Assembly (NCBI RefSeq): GCF_023159225.1
Contig: NC_063163.1
Location: 108,469,885 to 108,533,884 of the forward strand
Length of the DNA stretch: 64,000 bases
Reading direction: 5' to 3'
From: Perognathus longimembris pacificus
Lineage: Eukaryota; Chordata; Mammalia; Rodentia; Heteromyidae
Shown: positions 44,974 to 57,748 of the stretch, piece after piece
How the letters are laid out: each line of letters begins with the position of its first letter
Position numbering within the stretch: position 1 is the stretch's first letter
The notes under the pieces: model-generated
What the model saw: the letters and a program-made list of their open reading frames with translations, nothing else
Told to the model about the DNA's origin: nothing
Database searches by the model: none
Position numbers and translations under genes: made by a program

Positions 44974-45900
44974 ATGGAAACCAAGAATTCTTCTGTGACA
45001 GAGTTCATCCTTGCGGGCTTAACAGACCAGCCAGGACTCCGTATCCCCCTCTTCTTTCTGTTTCTAGGTTTCTATGTAGTCACCATGGTGGGAAACCTGG
45101 GCTTGATCACTCTGATAGCTCTCAACTCCCACCTACACACGCCCATGTACTTCTTCCTCTTCAATCTTTCCTTAATAGATTTCTGTTACTCTTCTACCAT
45201 CACTCCCAAAATGCTGATGAGTTTTATCTCAAAGAAGAACATTATCTCCCATGGTGGGTGCCTGACTCAGCTATTTTTCTTCTGCTTCTTTGTTGTCTCT
45301 GAGTCCTTCATCCTGTCAGCGATGGCATATGACCGGTATGTGGCCATCTGTAATCCCCTGCTGTACACAGTCACCATGTCTCCTCACCTGTGTTTTCTCC
45401 TTTTGCTGGGTGTCTACGGAATGGGATTTGCTGGAGCCATGGCCCACACAGGAAGCATAATGAGTCTGACCTTCTGTGCTAACAACCTTGTGAATCATTT
45501 CATGTGTGACATACTTCCCCTCCTTGAGCTGTCCTGCAACAGCACCTATGTAAATGAATTGGTGGTCTTCATTGTGGTGGCCATTGACATAGGAATGCCC
45601 ATCGCTGCCATCTTTATTTCTTATGCCCTCATCCTTTCTAGCATTCTTCACATGCAATCCAGAGAGGGCAGGTCCAAAGCCTTCAGCACCTGCAGTTCCC
45701 ATATCATTGTGGTTTCTCTTTTCTTTGGTTCTGGAGCTTTTATGTATCTCAAGCCTCCTTCCATTTTGCCTCTTGATCAAGGGAAAGTGTCCTCTCTGTT
45801 TTATACCATTGTGGTACCCATGTTAAATCCATTAATCTATAGCTTCAGGAATAAGGATGTCCAAGTTGCCCTGAAGAAAACTTTGGCAAGGAGGAGGTAA
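44974..45900 (+). CDS. OR8B12-like: olfactory receptor, family 8 subfamily B (OR8B12-like)
   Basis: Intact odorant receptor of 308 aa. Motifs: sequon NSS (5-7), GN (40-41), LHTPMY (54-59), the C96-C178 disulfide pair, [10 protein letters not shown] (117-126), SY (216-217), KAFSTCSSH (235-243) and PMLNPLIY (282-289). From memory the closest human relative is OR8B12 (shared features include FLFNLSLIDF and PLLYTVTMS). It is convergent with the two OR8A1-like genes and about 5.8 kb from copy B. The last bases, from about 45,889 (aggaggaggtaa), are the start of a 5'-truncated L1 3' end, so the final Arg codons and the TAA come from L1. The tail is about two residues shorter than I recall for the human protein. 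Confidence 0.93.
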   Translation: METKNSSVTEFILAGLTDQPGLRIPLFFLFLGFYVVTMVGNLGLITLIALNSHLHTPMYFFLFNLSLIDFCYSSTITPKMLMSFISKKNIISHGGCLTQLFFFCFFVVSESFILSAMAYDRYVAICNPLLYTVTMSPHLCFLLLLGVYGMGFAGAMAHTGSIMSLTFCANNLVNHFMCDILPLLELSCNSTYVNELVVFIVVAIDIGMPIAAIFISYALILSSILHMQSREGRSKAFSTCSSHIIVVSLFFGSGAFMYLKPPSILPLDQGKVSSLFYTIVVPMLNPLIYSFRNKDVQVALKKTLARRR

Positions 45901-46010
45901 CAAACTACAAGAAATGTATCCAAGGCCTAACGTATGAAACTGTAACCTCTCTGTACATCACCTTGACAATAAATGAGTATAAAAAAACAAAATAAGAAAA
46001 AGAAATGAAC
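45889..46010 (+). mobile_element. short L1 3' end fused to the OR 3' end
   Basis: From 'ggaggaggtaacaaac' through 'caaggcctaacgtatgaaac' to 'cttgacaataaatgag' and an A-rich tail, this matches the L1 3' end at 1,110-1,203 closely. It starts within the last codons of the OR. No TSD is clear. Confidence 0.88.
45968..45973 (+). terminator. L1-derived AATAAA polyadenylation signal
   Basis: AATAAA lies 68 bases after the OR stop codon, inside the L1 fragment, in the sense orientation of the gene. Use by the OR transcript is inferred. Confidence 0.55.
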
Positions 46011-46406
46011 TGTATTTATACAAGGAGAAAATGGTTCATTTGTAAGTATTTATGTTTGTAATGAAGGATTAAAATTTTAATTTTTTCCTGTCTTGTAGAC
46101 AGAATTTTAAGTCTCTACATTAAATTGAGTGTTAAACGCAGGTTTATTCTTTCTGATGTTTATTCTACTTCAACGATTCCAAGATTTCTTAATTATATGC
46201 ATACTTTTATACAATTATAGATCATTTATCCTGAATAGGCCTTATAAATCATTTAATCTAGCCTCCTTACCTAAGAGATATTAGAAACTTGAAAGTACTT
46301 TGTTACTTAGGGACACAAAATTATCTGTTATCATGCCATGCTTTCTTCCTTTATCACTGTGTTGTAGATTTCTTTAAAAATATGATAAAACACCAAAATG
46401 GGATTA
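46011..46406. other. short gene-free interval
   Basis: AT-rich, with nothing recognised. Confidence 0.45.
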
Positions 46407-46884
46407 TATTCACAATATTTTTTAAATTTAATTTATTTATTAATTGAACACAAATTTTTTTGACAAGGTGTTGTGCAAAAAGGGTACAGTTACATAGTAG
46501 GGCAGTGTGTACATATCCTGTGATATCTTACGCCCTGTTTTTCTTTCCCTTCTCTAGGTCAGGTAGACATATATACAATACACAATGAATCAAGAACATA
46601 TACAGTAGCCACGTGGCCAAGCCCAAGAAAATTCGCCTAGGGCTTTAAATGTAATGTCGATATTAGACCATATGTCGACAGTAGTCTTATATGAACGTAC
46701 ATACATAGGTTTTGAGCTATTGTATTCCACTGAGAGGTTGATTTTTGACCTTTATATGTTGAGTAGTTGTTTGGTTTTAGTTACATACTGTTGGGTCGCT
46801 GCCCCAATCCTGTGGGAAATACCATTTGACAAGCAGTTTTTGGTTTCACAGACCGGGTCTCTATTGTCTCTCCGTCTCCCTTTC

Positions 46885-49800
46885 TTAACAGTCATATATC
46901 AGGGAGATCATGCCCCTTTGTTTTCTGTGTTCTAGGCTTGTCTCGCTCAACATTATTTGTTCAAGTTCTGAGCATTTCCCTGTGAATAACAATATTTCAC
47001 CATTCCTAATCGCTATGTGGTATTCCATTGTGTATAGGTACTATATTTTTTGGATCCATTCATCTGTGGAGGGGCATCTGGGTTGTTTCCATATTTTGGC
47101 TATTGTGAATTGTGCCGCGATAAACATGGAAGTACAAATGTCTTTTTGATATCTTGGGACCTGTTGTTCAGGATAGATGCCTAGAAGTGGTATGGCTGGT
47201 TCATAGGGTAGGTCTATATTGAGCTTTTTGAGAAACCTCCATACTGTTCTCCAAAGTGGTTGTACTAATTTGCACTCCCACCAACAATGGAGAAGGATTC
47301 CTCTTTCCCCGCACCCCCTCCAGCATTTGTTGTTGCCTGAGTTCAGAGTATAGGCCATTCTAACTGGGGTGAGGTGGTATCTCAGGGTTGTTTTTATTTG
47401 AATTTCCTTTACTACCAGGGATGTTGAACATTTCCTCATACGTTTCTTTGCCATTTTGATTTCTTCTCTTGTAAAGTCTCTCTTTAGCTCCTTTGCCCAT
47501 TTCCAAATTGGTTTATTGGGCTTGGAGGGGCTTAGTTTTTTGAGTTCTCTGTGGATGACAGATATTAGGCCTTTGTCTATTGCTGTGCTGGTAAAGATCC
47601 TTTCCCATATGGTTGGCTGTCTTTCTGTTTTGGTGGCTATGTCCTTAGCTGTGCAGAAACTTTTTAATTTGTAGTAGTCCCATTTGTCGAGTCTTTTCCC
47701 TATTTGTTGTGCCCCTGGGACTCTATTCAGGAAGTTCCTTCCTGTGCCTATAAGTTCTAGCATGTTTCCTACTCTGTCCTTCAGTAGTTTCAAGGATTCA
47801 GGTTTGATATTGAGGTCCTTGATCCATTTTGAGTTGATCTTGGTGCATGGTGATAGACTTGGATCTACTTTGAGTTTTCTGCATATGGCTGCCCAGTTCT
47901 CCCAGCACCAGTAGTTGAAGAGGCTATGTTTATTCCATTGTATATCTTTAGCTCCTTTGTCCAATATCAGCTGATATATCTTATATTTTATATCTTGATC
48001 TTCAATTCTAATCCATTGGTCTTCCGGTCTGTTTTTATACCAATACCAGGCTGTTTTTGTTATGATGGCTCTATAGTAGAGCTTGAAGTCTGGTATTGTG
48101 ATACCTCCTGCACTGCTTTTTTTTTTTGCCTAGAATTGCTTTGGCTATTCTAGGTCTTTTGCTGTTCCATATGAATTTATGGATTGCTTTCTCTATTTCA
48201 GTGAAGAATGTGACTGGGATTTTAATAGGGATTGCATTGAATTTGTATAACAATTTGGGCAATATGGCCATTTTCACTATATTGATTCTGCCTACCCATG
48301 AGCATGGGAGGTCTTTCCATCTCCTTGTGTCTTCTTTGATTTCCCTTATTAGATTTTTATAGTTCTCATTAAATAGGTCCATCACGTCCTTGGTTAAGTT
48401 GATCCCTAGGTACTTTATCCTTTTTTTTGCTACTGTAAATGGAATTGTTTCCATAATTTCCTTTTGGTTTGTATATTGCTGGTGTACAGAAAAGCTGCTG
48501 ACTTTTGTGGATTGATTTTGTATCCTGCTACTTTGACAAAATGGTTTATTAAGTGTAGGAGTTTGGGGACTGAGTTTTTTGGGTCCTTCAGATATAAGAT
48601 CATGTCGTCTGCGAATAGGGATAACTTGATTTCTTCCTTGCCAATATGGATCCCTTTGATGTCCTCCTCTTGCCTTATTGCTATGGCTAGGGATTCCAGC
48701 ACTATGTTGAAAAGAAATGGGGAGAGTGGGTATCCTTGTCTTGTTCCTGAGTTTAGGGGGAATGATTTCAGTTTCTCTCCATTTAATATGATGTTAGCAG
48801 TTGGTCTGTTGTATATGGCTTTTATTGTTTTGAGGAATGTTCCATCTATTCCTGTTCTCTCCAGAGCTTTTAATAAGTATGGATGTTGTATTTTGTCAAA
48901 GGCTTTTTGGGCATCGACTGAGATAACAATGTGATTCTTGATTTTAGTTCTGTTTATGTGGTGAATTACATTGATTGATTGACGGATGTTGAACCATCCT
49001 TGTGACTGTGGGATGAAGCCTACTTGGTCATGATGTATGATTTTCTTGATCAGTTTCTGGATCCTGTTAGCTAATATTTTATTGAGGAGCTTTGCATCTG
49101 TGTTCATTTAGTGATATTGGTCTGTAGTTCTCTTTTTTTGTTGGGTCTTTGCCTGGTTTGGGAATGAGTATGATATTAGCTTCATAGAATGAGTTTGGGA
49201 TTTCTCCCTCTGTTTCTATTTCGTGGAAGAGTTTGAGGAGTATTAGTATTAGCTCCTCACTAAAGGTTTTGTAGAATTCATTGGTGAATCCATCTGGGCC
49301 TGGGCTTTTCTTTGTTGGGAGGTTCTTGATTACCCCCTGTAACTCGCTGTGAGTTATTGGATTATTTAGTTGATTTATTTCTTCTTGGTTCAGTTTGGGC
49401 AGTTTGTACTTCTCTAAGAATTGATCCATTTCTGTAAAATTATTGTTTTTTACTGAATAGAGGTTCTGGAAATAGCTCCTTATGATTGTTTGAATATCGT
49501 GTGTACTTGTTGTAATTTTTTCCGGTGGAGTCCCTGATTTTACGTATATGAGTCTCTTCTTTTTTTTTTGTAAGTCTTGCAAGGGGTCTGTCAATTTTAT
49601 TTATTTTCTCAAAGAACCAGCTTCTAGTCTTATTTATTTGTTGAATGGTCTTTCTATTTTCAATCAGATTTATCTCTTCTTTAATCTTTGTGAGCTCTCT
49701 CCTCCTAGTCATTTTAGATTCGATCATTTCTTGTTTCTCCAGTTGTTTTAGTTTCATCGTGAGGTTATTCACCTGCTCTGTTTCCATTCTTTTAATGTGA

Positions 49801-50750
49801 GTGCCGAGGGCAATGATCTCGACCCTCAGTACTGCCTTAGCTGTTTCCCATAGGTTTCTTTGTGATGTATTTTCATTGTCATTGTGGCTTATGAATTCGT
49901 TGATTTCATTTTTAATTTGGCCTGTGGCCCATGTGTTGGATAGCAGTGTGGCGTTTAGCCTCCAAGAATGTGTATAGCCTCTCTTGTAACCGTTGTTATT
50001 GAGGGTTACCTTTAATCCACTGTGATCAGATATAATACATGGGATGACGTCAATACTTTTGTATTTGCTGAGGTTCTTTGTGTGGGCTATGACATGGTCT
50101 ATTTTGGAGTATGATCCATGGGCTGCTGAGAAGAAGGTGTATTGGGTCTCTGTAGGGTGGAAGATTCTATATAGATCTGTCAGATCCATTTGGGATATGG
50201 TGTTACCTAGGTCCTCAGCTCCCTTGCTGATCCTCTGGGTGTTGGATCTGTCTCTTGGAGAGCGTGGGGAATTAAAGTCACCCACTATGATTGTGTTTGG
50301 GTCTATCTTGTTCTGTAATTCTGTGAGAATTTGCTTGACATATGTGGGGCCTCTTTTGTTCGGTGAGTATACATTTATCACCGTGATGTCTTGATTCTGG
50401 ATTTTTCCTTGTATTAAAATGTAGTGACCTTCTTTGTCTTTTTGAGTTGATTTTAATGAGAAGTCCAGCTTGTCTGAGATCAGGATGGCTACACCTGCCG
50501 TTTTGGTAGGTGCGTTTGTTTGGAAGATCTTGTTCCATCCTTTTATTCGGAGCCTGTTTTTATCCCTTGCTGTAAGGTGGGTCTCTTGTAGACAACAGAT
50601 GGCAACTTTTTGTTTGTGGATCCATTCTGCCAGTCTGCCCCTCTTTATCGAAGAGTTTATGCCATTTATATTCAAAGAGATCAAGGATAAGAGTGTTTTT
50701 CTCCTTCTATTTTCTTGTTGGGCTGTTTTTTCCTCTTTTTTTTTTTCTTG
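46885..50750 (-). pseudogene. L1-2 ORF2, nearly complete but broken
   Basis: The longest preserved ORF2 here. Endonuclease (from LISLNINGIN near 50,690; CLQETH, VGDFN, SDHSGLKV) and the region up to about 49,440 are open for over 400 codons. The reverse transcriptase keeps F-A-D-D at 48,604-48,615, and a C-terminal Cys-rich motif (CWRGC...HCWWEC) is present. Breaks: frameshifts near 49,500, 49,100, 48,440 and 48,000, and TAG at 47,041-47,043 where L1-1 has Trp. The true stop is at 46,885. A short stretch at 47,971-47,998 differs completely from L1-1. Confidence 0.9.
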
Positions 50751-50753
50751 TCT

Positions 50754-51129
50754 TTAGTGAGCTGCTCTTTTTGTTTCTGTTTCTGTATGTGTGTCCTGTA
50801 TGATCTCTGTTGGGTGGGATTCCCCTCTTAGATTTCGCTGTAGGGCTGGTTTTTTATTCACATACTCCTTTAGGTCCTCTTTGCTATGGAAAGATCTGGT
50901 TTTCCCTTCGAATGTGAACTCTAATTTTGCTGGACATTTAATCTTAGGTTGTATAGTGTTGGCCTGTAGAACTTGGATGGTGTTCTTCCACTCACTTCGC
51001 ACTTGGTAGGTTTGTGTGGAGAGGTCTGCTGTTATTCGGATCCTCTTCCCATTGTAATAAATTTTTCTTTTTTTGGCTGCATTCATAATTTGCTCTTTAT
51101 TCTTGAGATCTGAAGTCTTGAATATTATG
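50754..51129 (-). pseudogene. L1-2 ORF1 C-terminal fragment
   Basis: Keeps the last part of the RNA-binding and C-terminal domains (RIRITADLSTQTY, KEDLKEYVNKKPALQ). It ends in ETKRAAH and is longer at the C-terminus than L1-1, whose ORF1 stops at YSEF. The N-terminus is removed by the 5' truncation. Confidence 0.85.
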
Positions 51130-51140
51130 TATTCACAATA

Positions 51141-51980
51141 ATTTAATGTAACTTCTCAATAAGCAAGTTTGGAAATATATTTTTGAAGGTCAGCTGACAG
51201 CTGCAGAATAATTTTGGTATAGATTTCTGCAATAGCAGCAGGAGTTTGGAAGGGTAGGAGGAAAGAAGCAACATTTACCTCCATCATGTGACTGTAGGAA
51301 AAGGCAATGGAGATGACTGAGCCATCCCAGAAAGTGTGCTCAACAAGCATATAGCCAGGGGAGAGAATGAGACCTCAGTTCCAACATGGCCAACATCCTC
51401 TTTGATAGAGGTTGTAGATTTGCTGAGTTAGAATCAAAGGAACAGATATACCTGTTTATATTTGTCTAGCTTGTGTTTTGGAGGGAAACAAAGGGAAATA
51501 GAGAATGAAAAAGGAAGTACAATGAGCCACCACCTGTTTTGTGGCAGACATTCACTTAGGTGATATAGTCAGGATCTTGGAGGTGAAGAAGGAGGTAAGT
51601 GACTTGCTTATTTATTCAAGTAACTGTAGTAACTCAAGAGACAATATTCTATTCTAGATGGACCCTGACCTTAGAAGAACAAAGATCTGGCAAACCACTA
51701 AGTTTTCTTACCTGGAAGTTACTTTTCTATAAAAAGAAAGTAAAAGTAAACTATGTCTTATTGTGCCACAATATCTTTGAATAAGATATGCTAGGTATTA
51801 GGAGGCTCAGTGAATATTTTAGTCCAATTTTACTTGATCCAGGAACCAGATAAATCCCTTGAACTATTCCATTTCCTTTCCCTTCAGGAACTTCACCTTG
51901 GATTTGAAATTCAAGGTGACTCCAAGGTGAAGTGCCTTAAATCTAATTTTACTTGGAAGTTAATTATTATATTATTTAAT
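51141..51980. other. unique-looking spacer between L1-2 and L1-3
   Basis: About 840 bp without a gene or a recognised repeat. It is the pre-insertion host DNA between two L1 target sites. Confidence 0.5.
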
Positions 51981-52448
51981 GAGAATTATTCTTTTTTTAA
52001 AATTTTTTTATTGTCAAACTGATATACAGAGTGGTTACAGTTTCATACGTTAGGCATTGGATACATTTCTTGTACTGTTTGTTACCTCCTCCCTCATTCC
52101 CTCCTCCCCCCTTCCCCTATCCCTTCCCCCTTCATGAGTTGTTCAGTAGATTTACACTAAAGAGTTTTGCAAGTATTGCTTTTGTAATCGTTTGTATTTT
52201 TTACCCTGTGTCTCTCGATTTTGGTATTCCCTTTCAGTTTCCTAGTTCTAATACCTGTATACATGGTTTCCAATGTACTCAGATAAGATACAGATACAGT
52301 GCAGGTACAACCACAGAAAGGGGATACAAGAGGATCATCAACAATAGAAGCTACAGTTTCACATCACATGTTGAAAGTAATTACAACAGTGATGTAACAC
52401 TCATTTCCATAACATGGAGTTCATTTCACTTAGCATCATCTTATATGT

Positions 52449-55400
52449 TCATAAGGGTATAGCTATTGGGCTCTTGTGATCCTCAGCTGTGACTAGCCTA
52501 AACATGTGATAATTATTCCCTATTAGGGAGACCATAGAGTCCATGTTTCTTTGGGTCTGGCTCACTTCACTTAGTATAATTTTTTCCAAGTCCTTCCATT
52601 TCCTTACAAATGGGGCAATGTCATTCTTTCTGATAGAGGCATAAAATTCCATTGTGTATATGTGCCACATTTTCCTGATCCATTCGTCTACTGAGGGGCA
52701 TCTGGGTTGGTTCCAGATTCTCGCTATGACAAATTGTGCTGCGATGAACATTGTTGTGCTGGTGGCTTTAGTGTGTTCTTGTTTGTGGTCTTTTGGGTAG
52801 ATACCTAAAAGTGGGGCTGCTGGGTCATAGGGGAGCTCTATGTTTAGCCTTCTGAGGAATCTCCATACTGCTTGCCAGAGTGGCTGAACCAGTTTACATT
52901 CCCACCAACAATGAAGTAGGGTTCCCTTTTGGCCACATCCCCTCCAACATTTGTAATTGTGAGTTTTCTTGATATAGGACATTCTTACTGGGGTGAGATG
53001 GAATCTCAATGTTGTTTTGATTTGCATTTCTTTTATGGCCAGTGATGTAGAGCATTTTTTCATATGTCTCTTGGCCATTCTCATTTCCTCCTCAGAGAAG
53101 TCTCTTTTTATGTCTTTAGCCCACTTGATGAGGGGGCTATTGGTTCTTTGCGGTTTTGTTTTGGAGGAAAGTAATTTTTTTAGTTCTGCATATATTTTAG
53201 AGATGAGGCCTTTGTCCATTGAATGGCCGGTAAAGATCTTCTCCTAGTCTGTGGGCTTTCTGTTTATCTTGCAAGCTATGTCCTTTGCTCTGCAGTTTGA
53301 TGCAGTCCCATTTGTCCAACCTTTCTTTGATTTGTAGCCTTTCTGGGTCATTGTTAAGGAAGTTCCGTCCTGTGCCAAGGAGCCCAAGTGTTTCTCCTAC
53401 TCCTTCCTTTAGTGTTTTCAGGGTGACTGTTTTGATTTCGAGGTCTTTAATCCATTTGGAATTGATTTTGGTGCAGGGTGATATATAAGGATCTAGTTTT
53501 AGTTTGTTGCATGTGTTGAGCCAGTTTTGCCAGCACCATTTGTTAAAGAGGCTATCTTTCTTCCAAACTATTGTTTTAGCTTCTTTATCAAAGATTAAGT
53601 AGGCATAGTTCTGTGGGCTCATTTCTGGGTCTTCAGTTCTGTTCCATTGGTCTCCAGGCCTGTTCCGGTGCCAATAACAAGCTGTTTTTATTACTATAGC
53701 TTTATAATACTGCTTGATGTTGGGAATTGTAATTCCTCCAGCACTGTTCTTTCTGTTTAGGATTGTTTTTGCTGTTCTGGATCTTTTATTGTTCCATATA
53801 AATTTCTGGATTGCTTCCTCTATTTCATTAAAAAATTGTGTTGGGATATTAATGGGTATTGCATTGAATTTGTAGATAGCCTTTGGCAATATTGCCATTT
53901 TGATTATATTAATCCTCCCAATCCAGGAGCATGGGAGGTTTTTCCATTTCCTTAGTTCTGCCTTAATTTAGATTTTCATGTTTTAAAAGTTCTCATCATA
54001 GAGGTCTTTCACTTCTTTGGTTAAGGTTATTCCTAGGTATTTTATGATTTTGGGGGCTATTGCAAAAGGAGTTGCGTTCCTGATTTCAGCCTCGGTCTTC
54101 GGGTCGTTAGCATAGAGAAAGGCCGTTGATTTTTGAGGGTTTATTTTATATCCTGCAACTTTGCCAAAGTTTTGGATCAGCTATAGTAGCTTGGGATTAG
54201 AGTCTATGGGATTCTTTAGGTATAGGATCATGTCATCTGCGAAGAGAGAAATTTTAACTTCATCTTTTCCTATTTGGATCCCCTTTATATTTTCTTCTTG
54301 CCTAATTGCTCTGGTTAGTAATTCTAGTACTATGTTGAAGAGAAGGGGAGAGAGCAGACATCCCTGTCTTGCTCCTGATTTTAAAGGGAATGGCTTTAGT
54401 TTTTCACCATTTAGAATTATGCTTGTTGTTGGTTTGTCATAGACTGCCTTTATTATATTCAGTAGTGTTCCTGGAATCCTAGTTTTTTTAGGGCTTTTAG
54501 CATAAATGGGTGTTGAATTTTATCGAATGCCTTTTCCGCATCCAGAGATATAACCATGTGGTTCTTTACCTTGCTCTGGTTGATGTGGTGGATTATACTA
54601 ATTGACTTGCGTATATTGAACCAACTTTGCATCCTTGGGATGAATCCAGTTTGATCATGGTGTATGTTTTCTTTGATGACCTGTTGAAGTAGATTGGCCA
54701 GAATTTTGTTGAAAATTTTTGCGTCTATTTTCATCAGGGAAATCGGTCTATAGTTCTCTTTCCATGATGAGTCCTTGCCTGGTTTTGGGATGAGGGTTAT
54801 AGTGGCTTCATAGAATGTGTCTGGTAGTGAACTTTCTCTCAATTTCATTGAAGAGTTTGAGAAATATTGGTGTGAGTTCTGTTTTGAAGGCCTTGTAGAA
54901 TTCTGCTGTGAATCCATCTGGACCTGGGCTTTTCTTGGATGGGAGGTCACTTATTGCTCTTTCTATTTCAATGCTGGATATGGGTCTGTTCAGAAGGTTT
55001 AAATCTTCCTGGTTGAGTTTGGGGATATGGATTTTTTCTAGGAAATCATCCATTTCTTCCACGTTCTCGAATTTGTTGGCATAAAGGTTTGCAAAATAGT
55101 CCCTTATTGTGTTCTGAATTTTGGTTGTTTCTGTGGTGATATTACCTGTTTCATCTCTGATCTTGTTTATCTGGGTTTGCTGCTTTCATTTTTTGGTCAG
55201 GTTTGCTAGGCGTCTGTCTATCCTGTTAATTTTTCAAAGAACCAACTCTTTGTTTTGTTGATTTTTTTTTTTTTTTTGCCAGTCCTGGGCCTTGGACTCA
55301 GGGCCTGAGCACTGTCCCTGGCTTCTTTTTGCTCAAGGCTAGTACTCTGCCACTTGAGCCACAGCGCGACTTCTGGCCGTTTTCTGTTTTCTGTATATGT

Positions 55401-56545
55401 GGTGCTGGGGAATTGAACCCAGGGCCTCAGGTATACTAGGCAAGCACTCTTGCCACTAGGCCATATCCCCAGCACCTGTTTTGTTGATTCTTTCGATGTT
55501 TTTTTTCGTCTCTAATTGATTTAATTCTGATTTGATTTTAATTATTTGCTTCCGTCTATTGACTTGGGGTTTGGCTTGTTTTCTTTCGAGGAGATTAAGG
55601 TGCTTCCTTAAGTTGTTGAGTTGCTGTTTCTCCAGTTTGTTGATGTATGCACTCAGAGATATAAATTTCCCTCTGAGTACTGCCTTTGCTGTGTCCCAAC
55701 GGAGCTGGTACTTTGTGTACTCATCTTGGTTGAATTCCATAAACATTTGAATTTCTGTTCTAATTTCTTCAATGACCCACTGATGGCTCAGCAGTGTGTT
55801 GTTTAGTCTCCATGTATTGTAGGATTTTCTGTGGTGGCTGTTTGAGTTGAGCTCTAATTTTATTCCTTTGTGGTCTGAGAGAATGCAGGGAATGGTTTTG
55901 ATACTTCTGAATTTGTACAGATTTTCTTTGTGCCCTATGATGTGATCTATTTTGGAGAGTGTTTCATGAGCTGCCGAAAAGGATGTGTATTCAGTTGTTG
56001 CTGGATGGAATATTATGTAGATGTCAGTTAAGTCTAGTTGGTCTATGCAGTTGTTTAGTTCTGTGGTTTCTTTATTCAGTTTTTGGCACGTTGCTCTGTC
56101 CAGAGGTGATAGTGGAGTGTTAAAGTCCCCAACTATCAATGTGTTTGGGTCTATTAGTGTTTTTAGAGTCAGTATTGTTTGTTTGATGAAGTTGGGTGCT
56201 CCTGTATTTGGTGTGTAGATATTTAGGATGGTTATATCCTACTGTAGGAGAGATCCTTTTATTAGAATGTAGTAACCTTCTTTGTCTCTTCTTACCGTTT
56301 TTAATTTGAAGTCAATTTTATCTGATACTAGGATTACAACACCAGCCTGCTTATGGGGGCCATTTGCTTGATAGATTTTATTCCAGCCTTTCACTTTTAG
56401 AAGATGTTTACTTTTGCTGGATAAATGTGTCTCTTGGAGGCAGCAGAAAGATGGATCTTGATTTTTGATCCAACTTATGAGCCTATGTCATTTGATTGGA
56501 GAATTAAATCCATTAATGTTGAGAGTTAGGATTGAGAGATAATCG
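52449..56545 (-). pseudogene. L1-3 ORF2, broken and SINE-interrupted
   Basis: Endonuclease part at 55,480-56,540 (VGDFN, SDHKGIKLEL). Reverse transcriptase at 54,150-55,060 ([14 protein letters not shown], and F-A-D-D at 54,232-54,243), then a long open C-terminal stretch 52,449-53,898 with one frameshift near 53,210. The Cys-rich motif [18 protein letters not shown] is intact. The ID-dimer SINE at 55,264-55,476 splits the region after the endonuclease. Further frameshifts lie near 54,150-54,460 and 54,820-54,950, and one stop follows the endonuclease start. Confidence 0.9.
55264..55476 (-). mobile_element. ID-dimer SINE inside L1-3 ORF2
   Basis: A perfect 13-bp duplication, tgttttgttgatt, of L1 sequence lies at 55,251-55,263 and 55,477-55,489. 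The SINE is younger than L1-3. Confidence 0.93.
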
Positions 56546-56628
56546 TTTGTTCCTTTCATTATATCTATCTTGTTAAAAGCTGTTTCTTCTCATTTCTTGA
56601 TCTAATATTCTGGTTTTCTATTCAGGGT

Positions 56629-57748
56629 TCATTTCTCTGTATTGGGATCGTGATTATTTTCCCTGTATAGTACATGTTTGAGGATTTTCTGTAAAGCTGG
56701 TTTGGTGGAGATATATTGTTTCAGTTTTTCCTTACTGTGGAAGACTTTTATTTGACCTTCGGCTATGAATGAGAGTTTAGCTGGGTACACTATTCTTGGT
56801 TGGTAGTTATTTTTATTTAGGGTTTGGTATACCTCATTCCAGGCTCTCCTTGCTTTCATGGTCTCTGCTGAGAAGTCTGGGGTAATTCTGATTGCTTTTC
56901 CTTTATATGTGATTGTTTTCTTCTCCCTAACAACTGTAAGGATTCTTTCCTTGGACTCTATTGATCCTGTTTTGATCACAATGTGTTGGTGGGATGTCCT
57001 ATTCTGGTCTGTTCGGTTTGGGGTTCTAAATGCTTCTTGTATCTGTATAGGCCTGTCCTTCTGGATATTTGGGAAGTTCTCAGCTAATATTCTGTTAAAT
57101 AGGTTGCCTATTCCATTAACTTCTTTCTCCAGGTTTTCCTCAATACCTCTTAGCCTTCAATGGGGCTTCCTGATTGTGTCTTGGATCTCCTGGAGTGATC
57201 TGTTTTGTCGATTGGATTGGTTTTGTATTGATTTTTGATCTTTCTCCATAGATTCTAGGGAATCTTCAGCTCCTGAGATTTGATCCTCTGCTTCAGTTAG
57301 TCGGGACTGTAGGCTAGCTACTTGATTTCGAATCTCTTTTTCTTCTGACTGGACTTTCCTGATGATTTCCATGTCCTGGCTATAATTACCTCTTTGGTCC
57401 TGCATGGCCTTCTTTATTTCATTAACTTCATTAATTTGGTTTTGAGTGCTGTCTCTCAAATCCTTTAGCTGGGTAAGCTATCTTTTCATTTGACTCTTGA
57501 AGTTCAATTATCTTTCTATTTGTGGAGGCCATGAAATTCTCCATTAATTTTTGCTTTGCCTCCTCATGCTCTAGAATAGTTGACTGAAGAGATTCAAACT
57601 TTTCATTTATCATTTTTATCAGTAGACTTTGTAGAGCATTTTGAGGGTTCTCTTTTATGTCTTTGATTAACTGCTCTGCTTCTTGCTTGTTTTGAGTGGG
57701 AGATGAGACTCCATTGTTTGCCATCTTTCTTGTGTTTTTTCTGCCCAT
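56629..57748 (-). pseudogene. L1-3 ORF1, broken
   Basis: It starts at MGRKNTRK (ATG at 57,748), with a coiled-coil-like Gln/Glu/Lys-rich part to about 57,157, then the RNA-binding and C-terminal domains (RIVYPAKLSF, KEKLKQYISTKPALQ) ending at 56,629. Frameshifts or stops occur near 57,440, 57,157 and 56,980. It differs strongly from the ORF1 of L1-1 while sharing the domain order. Confidence 0.85.

Larger units (their letters stand above)
46418..51129 (-). mobile_element. L1-2: 4.7-kb 5'-truncated LINE-1
   Basis: Same subfamily as L1-1 (shared 3' UTR 'gttgtgcaaaaagggtacag'). It breaks inside ORF1 at 51,129. An 11-bp duplication, tattcacaata, lies at 46,407-46,417 and 51,130-51,140. It carries the ORF1 C-terminus, all of ORF2 and the 3' UTR, so it lacks a promoter. 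Confidence 0.94.
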
